DNA of 64,000 nt, from contig JADWOT020000002.1 of the NCBI GenBank assembly GCA_036345935.2, positions 15,470,913 through 15,534,912 on the forward strand, given 5' to 3'. This DNA is from Taenia hydatigena (taxonomy: Eukaryota > Platyhelminthes > Cestoda > Cyclophyllidea > Taeniidae). Below, one piece after another: positions 38,338 through 50,786 of this stretch. The notes beneath the pieces are model-generated. The model ran no database searches, was not told the DNA's origin, and saw only the letters and a list, made by a program, of their open reading frames with translations. The first letter of the stretch is position 1, and each line of letters begins with the position of its first letter. The translations under genes and the position numbers were made by a program.

Positions 38338-40186
38338 ATGTGACAATGCTCAGCAGTACTGATTGTCAAAACCGCTCACCAACAATCATGTGTGCCGAAT
38401 AAGAGGCGCATGACGATGAAGGAATCCAGTCTATTTTTGCCAGGAAGGAGACCTTAATGATAGAATCCGTCTCATCAACACACTGCCTAGACAACAAAAC
38501 CAACTTATTGCACAAGCAATTACGTTGCAGTATAATGAATTGTGGCCAATTCAAGGTACACCACGGATGAGATTCGAAATTGGGGTGGGTAGACGTGCAA
38601 GATGGGTGCTAGGACGGTGCTCGCAACGACGAGAGACAAGGCTGCACACGCGTGTTCGAATGCACGCTTTGGGTAACAAGTGGTCTAATGCAACAGTTTC
38701 GTAACTGGGCGGAGCTAACCAACTCTCAGCTAGGTGATACAATTTGACCCTCATTTAGTTGCACCATTTCGTATGCGTTCCCCATACCAGCAGATGCATC
38801 TGCTGCAACACACCATGCTGACCCTAAAGATTGCAAATGGAGGTGGAGGAGGGCACGACAGCATATATCACGTCCGAAAGGATCAAAAGGCGTTTACTTA
38901 ACATTTGGCTGTAAATTCTATGCAATCTATCTTACCGTACGCCACACAACATCTCAACACTAGCCGATAACGAAAGAGACGCACTCAAACTCTGCATTAG
39001 CGTGTGTGAGAAGGTGATAATGAAGGCGAAACAGCGAGAAATGAGGCAGGATCAGTGCTCAGAGTCACTGCACTGACAGATAAACTGTGCAGCTAGCTGC
39101 TTTCTTTTGTTTGCAATAAAGTGCGAGAACCACCGACCAACCGGAATGCACACGCATCGAACCTCGCACATTGCTGACCCTCGAGGTGATCATCATAATT
39201 CCCAACTGCAGCATATCAGACACGCGGTATCGCAGACTCTCCAACCTGGAGGGTAGAGGGACAGAGCAAAACCCGAACGAGAAAGCACCTTCCTTGGAGT
39301 CGCCGACGTGGACCTGAAACGACTCGGGTTGTTCATGTCATCCCAAAAGGACAACCTAATAGCACGCGACGAGATGAATTAAACAAACCCACTATTCGAA
39401 ACATAACATAGTTTGCAAAGAAGATCATGACGTTGATTTTGAAGAAAGCCGAATCCATCGTGTATTTTCCCAAATTCTACCGTATTAGTATATGTGCTTT
39501 GGCCAGCAAGCCCACATCGCATGCAGCAAAAAAGTACATTTTGGAAGGACGGCAATTTCAGGGCGTCACTTTATGTGTTTGCGCGCTCAGTTATGCCTTA
39601 CCGTTTCACGGAACACTGCGTTAGCTGAATTCTACGCTCACTACCATTAATCGTAAGCCCGCGACCAAAAAGCAGCTACTAGTAGACAGGCTTGACTGAG
39701 CTGACCAGGTGCCTCAGGGCCAGTGTCCATTGGCCAGTCGCAAGGCACACGCACACAGGCACGCATGCACGCACGCAAGCATGCAGGCATGCATGTATGT
39801 ATGCATGGTATGTGACCGCGGTGATGCACTTGCGTCGGGCATCAGAGCCATCCGTAAGGTGACCTTTTCGCCAGCCCAAACGGTCGGGGATGGAACGGAT
39901 TCGGGTCACTCGCGCCCGTAGGCTATCCAGGTTGTAACAAATGGCTACTCAAATTTAACACTTTAGTCTGCGTTTTCTACAAAGAACTTAGCTTATATTA
40001 GAGCCGGCGTGAGTACTGCATTAAAGGTCCCCTTTATTAGTGCCCAGTAAATATGAGAGTGGTGATATTTTAGCCCAATATGAATGAGTGAATTAGTATG
40101 CGTCACTGCATGCGGCTAATCTGGAAAAGGGTGATGTGATGATGAAGTCACAATTGTATCTCTTTTTGCGGCACCTGATTGATGCA
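38338..40186. other. No gene recognised
   Basis: Short frames only. Contains the GCAC/GCAT/GTAT microsatellite at 39744-39812. Confidence 0.45.
39744..39812 (+). repeat. Degenerate tetranucleotide microsatellite
   Basis: A run of GCAC, GCAT, GCAA, GCAG and GTAT steps. It is self-complementary in places (GCATGCAT) and could fold back. Confidence 0.8.
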
Positions 40187-40448
40187 TTTTGGCGGAGAGC
40201 TGCAGTTGTTTGCATGACCGTATGTCCGGAAGCGTATGTGACCAGTGGTCTAGGTTTGGCCTGTTTGGTGTGTGTGTGTGTGTGTGAAATGGTCTGTGGT
40301 CGACCCAAGAGGCAGCAACTGTGGTAAGGTGCAACTCCATGAACGAACGCCAGCGCTGATCACATCAAACACCTCCATCTATCCACTCCGAATTGCAAAT
40401 CACCTGTCTAAACTGGATTCGAGGTGAAGAAGCGCGTACAACGATTAA
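40187..40448 (+). repeat. Dispersed repeat copy A
   Basis: Clearly related to the reverse complement of 43132-43385. Shared blocks include GGAGAGCTGCAG, GTTTGCATG, CAGTGGTCT, GCAACTGTGGTAAGG, AACACCTCCATC (AACAGCTCCATC in B) and CTAAACTGGATTCGAGGT. It contains a (GT)n run at 40268-40286. The copy ends exactly where the left arm of the large inverted repeat begins. The peptide side reads similarly in both copies (RRAAVVCMTVC here, RRAADVCMPVC in the other), so it may derive from an old coding element. Confidence 0.65.
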
Positions 40449-43031
40449 TTTTGTGGTTAAACAAAGCAGGCCATTGTTGATACCGCTATAAATTACTCCA
40501 AATTTATTTGACATGTCTATGAAGAAGTACCAGTTGAAAATCACGGTCAAAGCAATTTCTGATTTCTCAGTGGAATCCACCTCTTGTCCTTCCATGTCGT
40601 TCTGAGCTCTACCGGCATGAAGGAAGGCTTATCATATTTGTGGCGACAGCCTCATCGTCTGTGCGTGTAGAAGTACTTGTGTGCTGTCGATGTGATAGTA
40701 AAGCCTTTCCATGTACATGTCTAATGCATTCCTTGCACGTCGTCGTCCCACTATACTGACGTGGTCAAAACGAGTGCGTGTCACGAGAGTCGGTGAGAGG
40801 CAGACGAAGATAGTTGCTGTGATGGCTTCTGATGTCTCACTCTGCAGATTTTAAGATCTCGCAAACTATGCTAGTACCATTACATCCGTTGCCATTTTAT
40901 GTCGGTGACCACCATATTGCGCATTTAATTGATCCGGGGCATCCTTTAGCTACATCTTTTCATCAAATCCCACTTTGCATTCAGCAACAAGTCTTTCAAT
41001 CATAGCACAAATATGTATTGCATTGTTATTTGTGATACCGCCTTTGATGCCCGCACCCATACTGTTTAAAATAGATTGAGATGAATACAAAACATTCCCA
41101 CCACACCTGATGAACCAATTCAAATCGCCAGACAGAGCATCGTCCTTCTCACCAACACAATGAACAGAGAAGCACACAACAAGTGAGCCACTCCATCCAC
41201 TGCACCATCTACTGGAAACTTCCTGCCACAAAAGTAACTTCGCACCTCACTTATTTAATTAGCAGACCAGTATACGTAGTAATCAGTTAGTTTAGCTCGA
41301 AATGAGGATCCACATTCACTGGCCTTCTGTAGTCCAGCATCGCATGCAGCACTTGGTTGGTGAGGTAGTCGAGTCTTCGCAGTCCTGCAGTCACCTCTGA
41401 CCAGAAAATAACTGTGGAGTGATTCAAATGAAAGCAAGTTATTTGGTTGGAGAAAGTCATCAGGTGAATGAAGTGGGAACTGGGTACATGGCACAAGTAG
41501 TGATTGATCAGTTGTCAAGTTCACTACTCCTCTAATGCATTTCACCTGGCAACCTACATCGGTGCTCTCAAACGCAACTTGGATTTTGTGTACTAGTTAT
41601 GCACTACACGCCCCTATTTAGCCCCAGTGCACTTAACAACTGTGTCGTGCTTCCACCCTTCAACATAGACGATACATCTCACTCTCTAAACATCCTTCCC
41701 CTAGTGTGCGCCCAAACTTCTGCTCCCATTCATAGCAGAAGATACTATGGATGGGAAGCATATCAACTGCATCGATAGCGTTAGCTATCCTACTCTTCCC
41801 CTCCTAACTCATTACCAGCTAACCATGGAGAGGAGAGGCATAACATTTGAACGACCAGATCAGCTGGTCAACGGAGGCCGCCGCGACAGCACCATTGCTG
41901 CTGCACATTAAACACTGGAAGCCCAACAATGAAGCCGAGCATAACAGTCCAAAACCACTAACATGACACCTATCCACACGCAATCATAACTCCCTGATTT
42001 CTTACCCACGCACCTGCAGACCCATCAACTGATCTGTCCACTCCTCTCCACAAAAACAGACGGTTAATGTGACAGCGAATTTTATTTAAGCAAAGTGAGG
42101 TGTTCAGAATACACGGATGAGACAGCCCCAAGAACCACTTACGCGAGCTCCACCAAATTATTGCGAACATTATTTGCACGGCGAGATTGAAACATCTTGT
42201 AGACGTCCAGAGCCAAACAATATGAATTCATGTTCTAGTGCGGCGCACAGCAATGACGAATGCCAACTATTAAAGCAAGTCCGCATTTGTTCATGCGGAT
42301 CACACCAAAATAGGAACGGTGGCGGTAACAACGACGACAACTCATCCATCGACACACACTTGCAGTCGATACTACTCAGCAAAACATTCAACGGACACAC
42401 TATTATGCGCTTGTCACTTCTCCCCTTCGCGCACACTGCATTGATTTTGTAGCCACATCCCACAGCACTCACACCCATGCGTGTGAGAGCACATCAATCC
42501 ACTTTCCTTCCAATGGCTTCCATCACTCGTCGCTCCACAGGGCAATCGATGAAGAGGTGGACGTTGTGAGAATGTGGCCTGCATTGCTGTTCGCGACAAC
42601 ACAGAGATGGGTGCATTTCAACTCCGAGTTGGTGGGTGGAGGTGTTGGGTGCTACCTGTAGTTCTGTTCGTCCACGGACCAGAGTCGCATCGCATCGCAT
42701 CACACCTTGATTGCGCACGCACAAATGGACCAACGGTACGGCCACAGCACAGATCACACCCACTGCACTGGCATCACCTCAGCCGTTGCGACCATATGCA
42801 ACTGCATATATGGACGTGAGGACCTACCGGACACCCCTATTTTGTCGGTGTCGACCAATCCGATGGCGCTAATCGGCATAGCGATATGACGCGTCAAACA
42901 CGACGCGTTGTGACCTCGATCCCTCACACCGCGTGGTATGAGTCACGACATTTTTCTCCAAATTATATCATTTACGGCTACGCAGACTGCACGATCCACC
43001 ACATGCAGGTCGAGGTTGCGCACTCATTATG
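40449..43031 (+). repeat. Left arm of a 2.58-kb inverted repeat
   Basis: Every position pairs with its complement in 45609-48191, such that the coordinates sum to 88640 throughout, so there is no net insertion or deletion. I found three substitutions, all in the outer 230 bp (40453, 40475 and 40678). Protein readings of the rest are identical between arms. The arm carries minus-strand frames of up to 102 codons (42170-42478 and 42494-42763), the mirror of those in the right arm. It may be a genuine segmental inverted duplication, a foldback element or an assembly foldback. Confidence 0.95.
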
Positions 43032-45608
43032 ATGTTGTTACTGCAACTAATTGTTTGTTTGTATATTTGTCCAAAGTGTCTAGCGTGGATCATTTAATCT
43101 CACCGGATGGTAAGTAGTTGGTAGTGTGTAGCGAGTTGTGCGTTTTCTACCTCGAATCCAGTTTAGATAGGGACCTTGAATTTCAGAATTGAGGGATGGA
43201 GCTGTTGGGTGCAATCCGCGCTGGTGTCCATTTATGAAGCTGAGCCTTACCACAGTTGCTTACTCTCAGATCGACTTGAACGCATTTCACACGCACTGAA
43301 CAGGCCATGCGCAGACCACTGACTACATGCGCACCCGAACATACGGGCATGCAAACATCTGCAGCTCTCCGTGTCGTCAACCCAAGGCCGGTTGAGTCAG
43401 TCAGAAAAGGTGCGTCAGCATGATATTCTGATAGGACGAGATGGAGAGTTCTGTGCCCAGGTCACGAGTGGTGGTCTCACGCCACGTGATGTGTCGTCAC
43501 GATTTTCCTACCATTTCTGAGTTCTGGCCTTCCTCCCCTCTACGACTCCAATTCACCTCATAGAGGTTACGAATCTGACTGTCGTGTGCCAGCTGACATT
43601 AAGCTCCGTATTGTGGGGGAAAGGAAGTGAGTTGGCGACAATTGTGGCACCTCGTGGTAATATTCTCAATGCAGTAACTGGAGCTCTGCCGTCTGGTATA
43701 TCATCTGTGACTTGTGAAACCCAATCCCAAGTGTTATGGTGGCCGTTTAGAGTGTGAGAGTAAAATAAGTGGGATCGTTTAATACTCGGTTATCTCACGG
43801 AAGCATTTCAATTGGACCGATTGGGTATACACTCGTTAGTCCACGCGACTTGATGTTTCTCAAACCTAGCGCCAACGAAATGGAGGAGATGTAAATATTA
43901 AAAGACGGGAATCTGATTACTATGAGTGAAATGTCATCGCACGCTTGGCGCATCCACTCTTCTTCCCAATTCACGCTGCGATGGCTTGTTGGCGTTGTCA
44001 ATCACACATTGTTAAGTAAGGGTTGCCGCTCTTTATCAGCCTCCAATGAACGAACAGTTAAATGTACCTTCACCTCTTCGATATGTGGCACAGCCACCTT
44101 TGGTTTCGCGCGTTCGCAGCCTAAACGAATGGCGATTTGGCGTACTTTGTTGTACATCTACCTAGATAAGTGTTTTATCTACTCAGCAATGCTCCCATAA
44201 CTATTTACAACTGAGCCAAAATCGACTAGTCACTTTGGCATAAACCTGTATGCATCCGTTGCCACGCAAACTTAAATATGCCTGTTAGGAGGGTGATTGG
44301 AATTTGGGTAACAAGTAGACGAAGTTAGAACACAAATTATCGCCTAGCATTTTGGTTTTCCTCAATTAGCTGCCTTTCCGTGGAAAATGCTTCTGACAGT
44401 AGCCAAGTCGCGGTCAGGACTGCGTGGGTTTCTAGTCCCATTCGCCTAATCCATTGATAGTAGTCTCGTGTCTTATCTATTTGGTTCGGCTTCGATGGAC
44501 AGATCTTTAGCTAGATTTACAGCCACGTCCTCCTATCAATTCCTCTCTGAGAATGAGTAAAGATGTGATATTTAATTTATGCCAGAATGCTCTGAGCCTT
44601 CTGTCTACAATTTTTATGCCTCCAGCTAATGTATTCACATGACGCTTGCAAGTAGACATCAGTCGACATAGAGGAAGACGGAAAATTAGGGCAGAGGAAC
44701 CATCACTTTATGGGAAGGAAAGCATCTTCTAAACATCAGTCCACTATGAAGGATGAGAAGAGCATTGCGTTTCATCAACGATATTTTAAGCTGAATTCAC
44801 ACCGACACAAACGCTACTAGCAGCCTGGCTAATTAGGCACAAATAAAGCTTATGACATTCACGAACGCTTTAGGATGAATGAGATAGACAACGGCAACAG
44901 CGACAGCACGAAGAAGTAGACTTAGGCATGAATTCATTCCGTAATTTCATGGTGGCACGATAAAGCGTCCGCGCTGCGCGAAGATTTCCTTCAATTTCTC
45001 CTCTTTACATCTCGTCTTTTAAGTTAATGAGTACAATGCTTCTATGCCTTTGGCGTCGCGCGGTCACTCAGTCATTTTTGACTCCCGCAATACCCATACC
45101 AGAGGTTTAATTTGAAGCATCAACTACAGCATAAGTGATGTCGAACCTGGAACAAAGAGCCATCGAAAGGTGAGATAAAATGTAATCATCGAATAGTCCA
45201 CCGAATGGACCTTTGGTGCTAGCATGGTAGGAGAGGCCGACTGATGCTCCTATCACCATCACAGTCGTGTATCTGCTCAAAGCGCGCAGAAGGTTCTGCG
45301 AGAATAAAGTAGCTTGATTTAGCCACAGTGAAGTGAGCTCTTCTGATAAAAGAATTCGGTGCTGTTATCTCTAAGGTTTACGCATGCTGTTTGTGAAAGA
45401 TATTATTTACAGAGTGGCTGTAAAACTACAGGTGTTGTAAGCTCCAACATCTCTAACAAAACCACATCCATCCACTCCTACCGCATGCCGAGACAAGGAG
45501 GGCAAAGAAGAAAAATGACAGCCGACAATGCTGCTGCTGCATATGAGCTTTTAACACATTATCGTGTGGATAAATGTTCAGGCAAACTATTACCAGTTGT
45601 GAGAGCAG
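43032..45608. other. Spacer between inverted arms
   Basis: 2577 bp of unique-looking DNA, almost the same length as each arm. It contains dispersed repeat copy B (43132-43385, minus). Short frames occur at 43922-44200 and 45359-45613 with no recognisable product. No transposase-like domain was seen in it. Confidence 0.7.
43132..43385 (-). repeat. Dispersed repeat copy B (inverted to copy A)
   Basis: The reverse complement aligns with 40187-40448 over its whole length with scattered substitutions and small indels. It lacks the long (GT)n run of copy A. It lies 100 bp inside the spacer from the left arm's inner edge, so the left arm is bracketed by A and B facing each other. A more diverged relative lies inside each arm (about 42580-42740 and 45890-46060). 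Confidence 0.65.
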
Positions 45609-48191
45609 CATAATGAGTGCGCAACCTCGACCTGCATGTGGTGGATCGTGCAGTCTGCGTAGCCGTAAATGATATAATTTGGAGAAAAATGTCGTGACTC
45701 ATACCACGCGGTGTGAGGGATCGAGGTCACAACGCGTCGTGTTTGACGCGTCATATCGCTATGCCGATTAGCGCCATCGGATTGGTCGACACCGACAAAA
45801 TAGGGGTGTCCGGTAGGTCCTCACGTCCATATATGCAGTTGCATATGGTCGCAACGGCTGAGGTGATGCCAGTGCAGTGGGTGTGATCTGTGCTGTGGCC
45901 GTACCGTTGGTCCATTTGTGCGTGCGCAATCAAGGTGTGATGCGATGCGATGCGACTCTGGTCCGTGGACGAACAGAACTACAGGTAGCACCCAACACCT
46001 CCACCCACCAACTCGGAGTTGAAATGCACCCATCTCTGTGTTGTCGCGAACAGCAATGCAGGCCACATTCTCACAACGTCCACCTCTTCATCGATTGCCC
46101 TGTGGAGCGACGAGTGATGGAAGCCATTGGAAGGAAAGTGGATTGATGTGCTCTCACACGCATGGGTGTGAGTGCTGTGGGATGTGGCTACAAAATCAAT
46201 GCAGTGTGCGCGAAGGGGAGAAGTGACAAGCGCATAATAGTGTGTCCGTTGAATGTTTTGCTGAGTAGTATCGACTGCAAGTGTGTGTCGATGGATGAGT
46301 TGTCGTCGTTGTTACCGCCACCGTTCCTATTTTGGTGTGATCCGCATGAACAAATGCGGACTTGCTTTAATAGTTGGCATTCGTCATTGCTGTGCGCCGC
46401 ACTAGAACATGAATTCATATTGTTTGGCTCTGGACGTCTACAAGATGTTTCAATCTCGCCGTGCAAATAATGTTCGCAATAATTTGGTGGAGCTCGCGTA
46501 AGTGGTTCTTGGGGCTGTCTCATCCGTGTATTCTGAACACCTCACTTTGCTTAAATAAAATTCGCTGTCACATTAACCGTCTGTTTTTGTGGAGAGGAGT
46601 GGACAGATCAGTTGATGGGTCTGCAGGTGCGTGGGTAAGAAATCAGGGAGTTATGATTGCGTGTGGATAGGTGTCATGTTAGTGGTTTTGGACTGTTATG
46701 CTCGGCTTCATTGTTGGGCTTCCAGTGTTTAATGTGCAGCAGCAATGGTGCTGTCGCGGCGGCCTCCGTTGACCAGCTGATCTGGTCGTTCAAATGTTAT
46801 GCCTCTCCTCTCCATGGTTAGCTGGTAATGAGTTAGGAGGGGAAGAGTAGGATAGCTAACGCTATCGATGCAGTTGATATGCTTCCCATCCATAGTATCT
46901 TCTGCTATGAATGGGAGCAGAAGTTTGGGCGCACACTAGGGGAAGGATGTTTAGAGAGTGAGATGTATCGTCTATGTTGAAGGGTGGAAGCACGACACAG
47001 TTGTTAAGTGCACTGGGGCTAAATAGGGGCGTGTAGTGCATAACTAGTACACAAAATCCAAGTTGCGTTTGAGAGCACCGATGTAGGTTGCCAGGTGAAA
47101 TGCATTAGAGGAGTAGTGAACTTGACAACTGATCAATCACTACTTGTGCCATGTACCCAGTTCCCACTTCATTCACCTGATGACTTTCTCCAACCAAATA
47201 ACTTGCTTTCATTTGAATCACTCCACAGTTATTTTCTGGTCAGAGGTGACTGCAGGACTGCGAAGACTCGACTACCTCACCAACCAAGTGCTGCATGCGA
47301 TGCTGGACTACAGAAGGCCAGTGAATGTGGATCCTCATTTCGAGCTAAACTAACTGATTACTACGTATACTGGTCTGCTAATTAAATAAGTGAGGTGCGA
47401 AGTTACTTTTGTGGCAGGAAGTTTCCAGTAGATGGTGCAGTGGATGGAGTGGCTCACTTGTTGTGTGCTTCTCTGTTCATTGTGTTGGTGAGAAGGACGA
47501 TGCTCTGTCTGGCGATTTGAATTGGTTCATCAGGTGTGGTGGGAATGTTTTGTATTCATCTCAATCTATTTTAAACAGTATGGGTGCGGGCATCAAAGGC
47601 GGTATCACAAATAACAATGCAATACATATTTGTGCTATGATTGAAAGACTTGTTGCTGAATGCAAAGTGGGATTTGATGAAAAGATGTAGCTAAAGGATG
47701 CCCCGGATCAATTAAATGCGCAATATGGTGGTCACCGACATAAAATGGCAACGGATGTAATGGTACTAGCATAGTTTGCGAGATCTTAAAATCTGCAGAG
47801 TGAGACATCAGAAGCCATCACAGCAACTATCTTCGTCTGCCTCTCACCGACTCTCGTGACACGCACTCGTTTTGACCACGTCAGTATAGTGGGACGACGA
47901 CGTGCAAGGAATGCATTAGACATGTACATGGAAAGGCTTTACTATCACATCGACAGCACACGAGTACTTCTACACGCACAGACGATGAGGCTGTCGCCAC
48001 AAATATGATAAGCCTTCCTTCATGCCGGTAGAGCTCAGAACGACATGGAAGGACAAGAGGTGGATTCCACTGAGAAATCAGAAATTGCTTTGACCGTGAT
48101 TTTCAACTGGTACTTCTTCATAGACATGTCAAATAAATTTGGAGTAATTTATAGCGGTATCAACTATGGCCTGCTTTGTTTAACCATAAAA
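45609..48191 (-). repeat. Right arm of the 2.58-kb inverted repeat
   Basis: Mirror of 40449-43031. On the plus strand it holds frames at 45877-46146, 46162-46470, 47095-47385 and 47409-47690. The first contains VHLFIDCPVERR preceded by Cys and His residues, reminiscent of the Cys/His finger near the C-terminus of some non-LTR retrotransposon proteins (weak). The second reads DELSSLLPPPFLFWCDPHEQ and is protein-like but unrecognised. The phrase VRNQGVM recurs in two frames (46461-46670 and 45877-46146), which shows internal repetition. No target-site duplication is visible at the outer ends. Confidence 0.95.
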
Positions 48192-50786
48192 GGGTGGATG
48201 GAAGAGGAGGAGCACGATACAGTAATGCATTCACTGCCGCCAACAGCCCATCTTGCAAAAAATATTACCAGAATAGCGACACTAACTCACACGCCGTTGC
48301 CGACAGGCATTGCATGCAGCACCAGTGTGCTGACGGCAGATGCAAACCGAGAAGGCTAGAATTAACCGTTGTAGGGAGTCACCAAGACCATCGTCGAACA
48401 AAGTACAGAATATTGGTTTCCAATGCCCGTGAATACGTCAAAGCCATTTAGAGGTGTATGTGAGGAGTGGCTTTAAAGCAATACTAAATGCCACCTAACA
48501 GTTGTCAATGCAAACGTATATCAAAGCTCAAATTCCTTACACACTTCCACTTCATGGATATAATAACGTAAAACAAGGTATTAGTTTTGGGTATTGCTGT
48601 TTATTTTCAGTAGCTTCGTATTGTATCTTAGTTGATGACTGTGAACATCTATTGCTTCACCATTCCTCAGCCCTGAGCTAATGTAAATAAGTAAGTAAGT
48701 ATTGATATCTGAGTGAAGAACTATTTTATGTCGTAGGCACACTTGAATTTTTGTGATGATTGTGGAGCCGACAAAAGGTTTTGAGCAAGGTTTGTAGAGT
48801 GACGCAGTACTACAGGTCTTATCAGCCATTATCCTTATTACTGGCGTTGTAAAAGAGCCGTTCCTATTCAAGAGTGATCTTTTTCCAATTTCTAGGGCAG
48901 TTTGCTACTTATTGCCCATCTTCAAATGCACACTCGTAAAACGATTTTCGAGCTAACCGTAGCAGCAGCAAAGCAAAATGCTTTGACTTATTTATTATTA
49001 TTCGGTAGTTATTTTTTTACTTATCCAATTTTATAGGTAAAATGATTTACTCGTCAATGTTGCAACGAGTCCTGTCCTTGGCGAACTCGACCCAACAAGT
49101 ACACTTCCACAGTTCATGACAGTGATTTAATCAATTTCTTTTTGAAATCCTACATACATCTCGCGTGAACGCTTTCAATTCTACAAAGTGAGCCATTTTT
49201 TAGCTTCTAGAAGGCGGCGGGTATGTTTGATGATATCGCGTTGAATATCACGCATTTTAATGTGCGATGCTACAATTGGGATCGTATTACTCGGTTTTTC
49301 AAAAGTCTCTTTGGAAAAAAAATACATTCTTTTAGATCATTCAAAGCTACGCACCTTTGTGGACGTTGGGTAAAAAAACATGGCCAAGGGTAGCATAGAG
49401 GGTTTCGCCTCACGAACACGCTGCATATAAATGAGCTGTTTAAGGCAACGGTTTTTGCATTTTGTAGACACCATCTAGTCCTATTCCTGGTTACTTTATC
49501 AACGGCCTACCACTTAGCCTTTTGTACCCATAATAAAGCTCTCTCAATGCCTGTGTGCTTTGACACGCTTTTGGAAGTTGGCTTGGACATTTTAAAGCAT
49601 AATGCTAGGAAGGACGCGTTTTGTGAGCATGGGATAAATTAAAGCACTTAGCCAAAGTCTCATACCGCAGTCGTGGAAAATAGACCTATCAAACACAAAA
49701 GAAAAATCCTGCGGATCGTTAAAGTACCTCGAGTCATATCTTGACCATGCCTTCATTGCCTCCGTCAATGTATCCTCTGGGTGGAACCACCAAGACAAAG
49801 GGCGCAAAAGAATTATCGAATTTTTGAATAAGCGCCACCTGTTACATCAATCCTACCAGTTGGACTGCAATCAAAGGCGGATGAATTATAACACCAAATC
49901 ACGCAATGTGCGGGCCAATCTTTGTGAGATAAATTCGTCTGAATGGCTGGCTTATTAAAATAAGGCATCACGTGGACCTTCTTGGCTCTTTAGCATGGTC
50001 TTAATATTAAATACAACCTCACTAACTTATTCATGTCATCCAGCCGTTCCTTCGGAGTGCTCTCACCTTCATATAGCAGTAAATATTCCCTCCTATCAAG
50101 CAAAGCAATGACGATTATGCGAAATTTGTAATTTATTTTGATTTCGCCTCGACTATGGTCATCTTAGACAAAACAGCCAACTGCAAAGTAATACCAACGC
50201 TAACCCAAGTTTATGGCTCCAAATTGCGTTGCATATTACTTAAAGCACCTCAATTATAACAAGCCTAAGAAACGTAGGCGAAATCACTTACGCCATTCAT
50301 CACGAGATGCAGGTGGTGTACGCAAGCAAAGTGAAAACGAAGATGTCTCATGGACCTACCTGATTGTGGGTCGTTCCTATAAAAAATGCTGCGAGTTGAG
50401 AGCAAGCTTTGACAATATTGAGCATGGTTCTTCAATTCAGCCACGCATTAAATACTATTGGCCACCGTGTGGGCTGCAGGAAGCGATGAAGTGGGTGGTA
50501 TGTTGCATTCTGTTATTTGACTCAGATGAGCACGAATAAGCGTTTGACGAGAGTACACTTTCCTCATTAGTTTGGTGTCCTCATGCATCATTTTAAGAAA
50601 CGGTACAGACATTTTCACGCAATTTGCGGCCCCAAAACTACCTTGTGTTCATCTCTTTTTAGCATCACAACATGCGTAAGAGGTCGACTTTCCTAAAATA
50701 CAATATCCGCGTGTCGAGAACAGTGGCCACTAATTATAATTTCAGGTGGCTCACACTGGTTACGTTAGGCCAAGATAAGTCTTAGA
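48192..50786. other. No gene recognised
   Basis: A 108-codon plus-strand frame (50213-50539) is basic at its start and Cys-rich later but has no recognisable domain or splice context. A 96-codon minus-strand frame (48581-48871) spans a GTAA repeat. Nothing else was seen. Confidence 0.4.

Noticed and set aside
40449..48191. Inverted arms as terminal inverted repeats of a DNA transposon
   Set aside because: No target-site duplication flanks the outer ends (40441-40448 against 48192-48199), and no transposase was seen in the spacer. Kept only as an inverted repeat.
50213..50539. 108-codon plus-strand frame upstream of the FN3 gene
   Set aside because: No domain, no splice context and an uneven composition. 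It does not join in phase to the FN3 exons.
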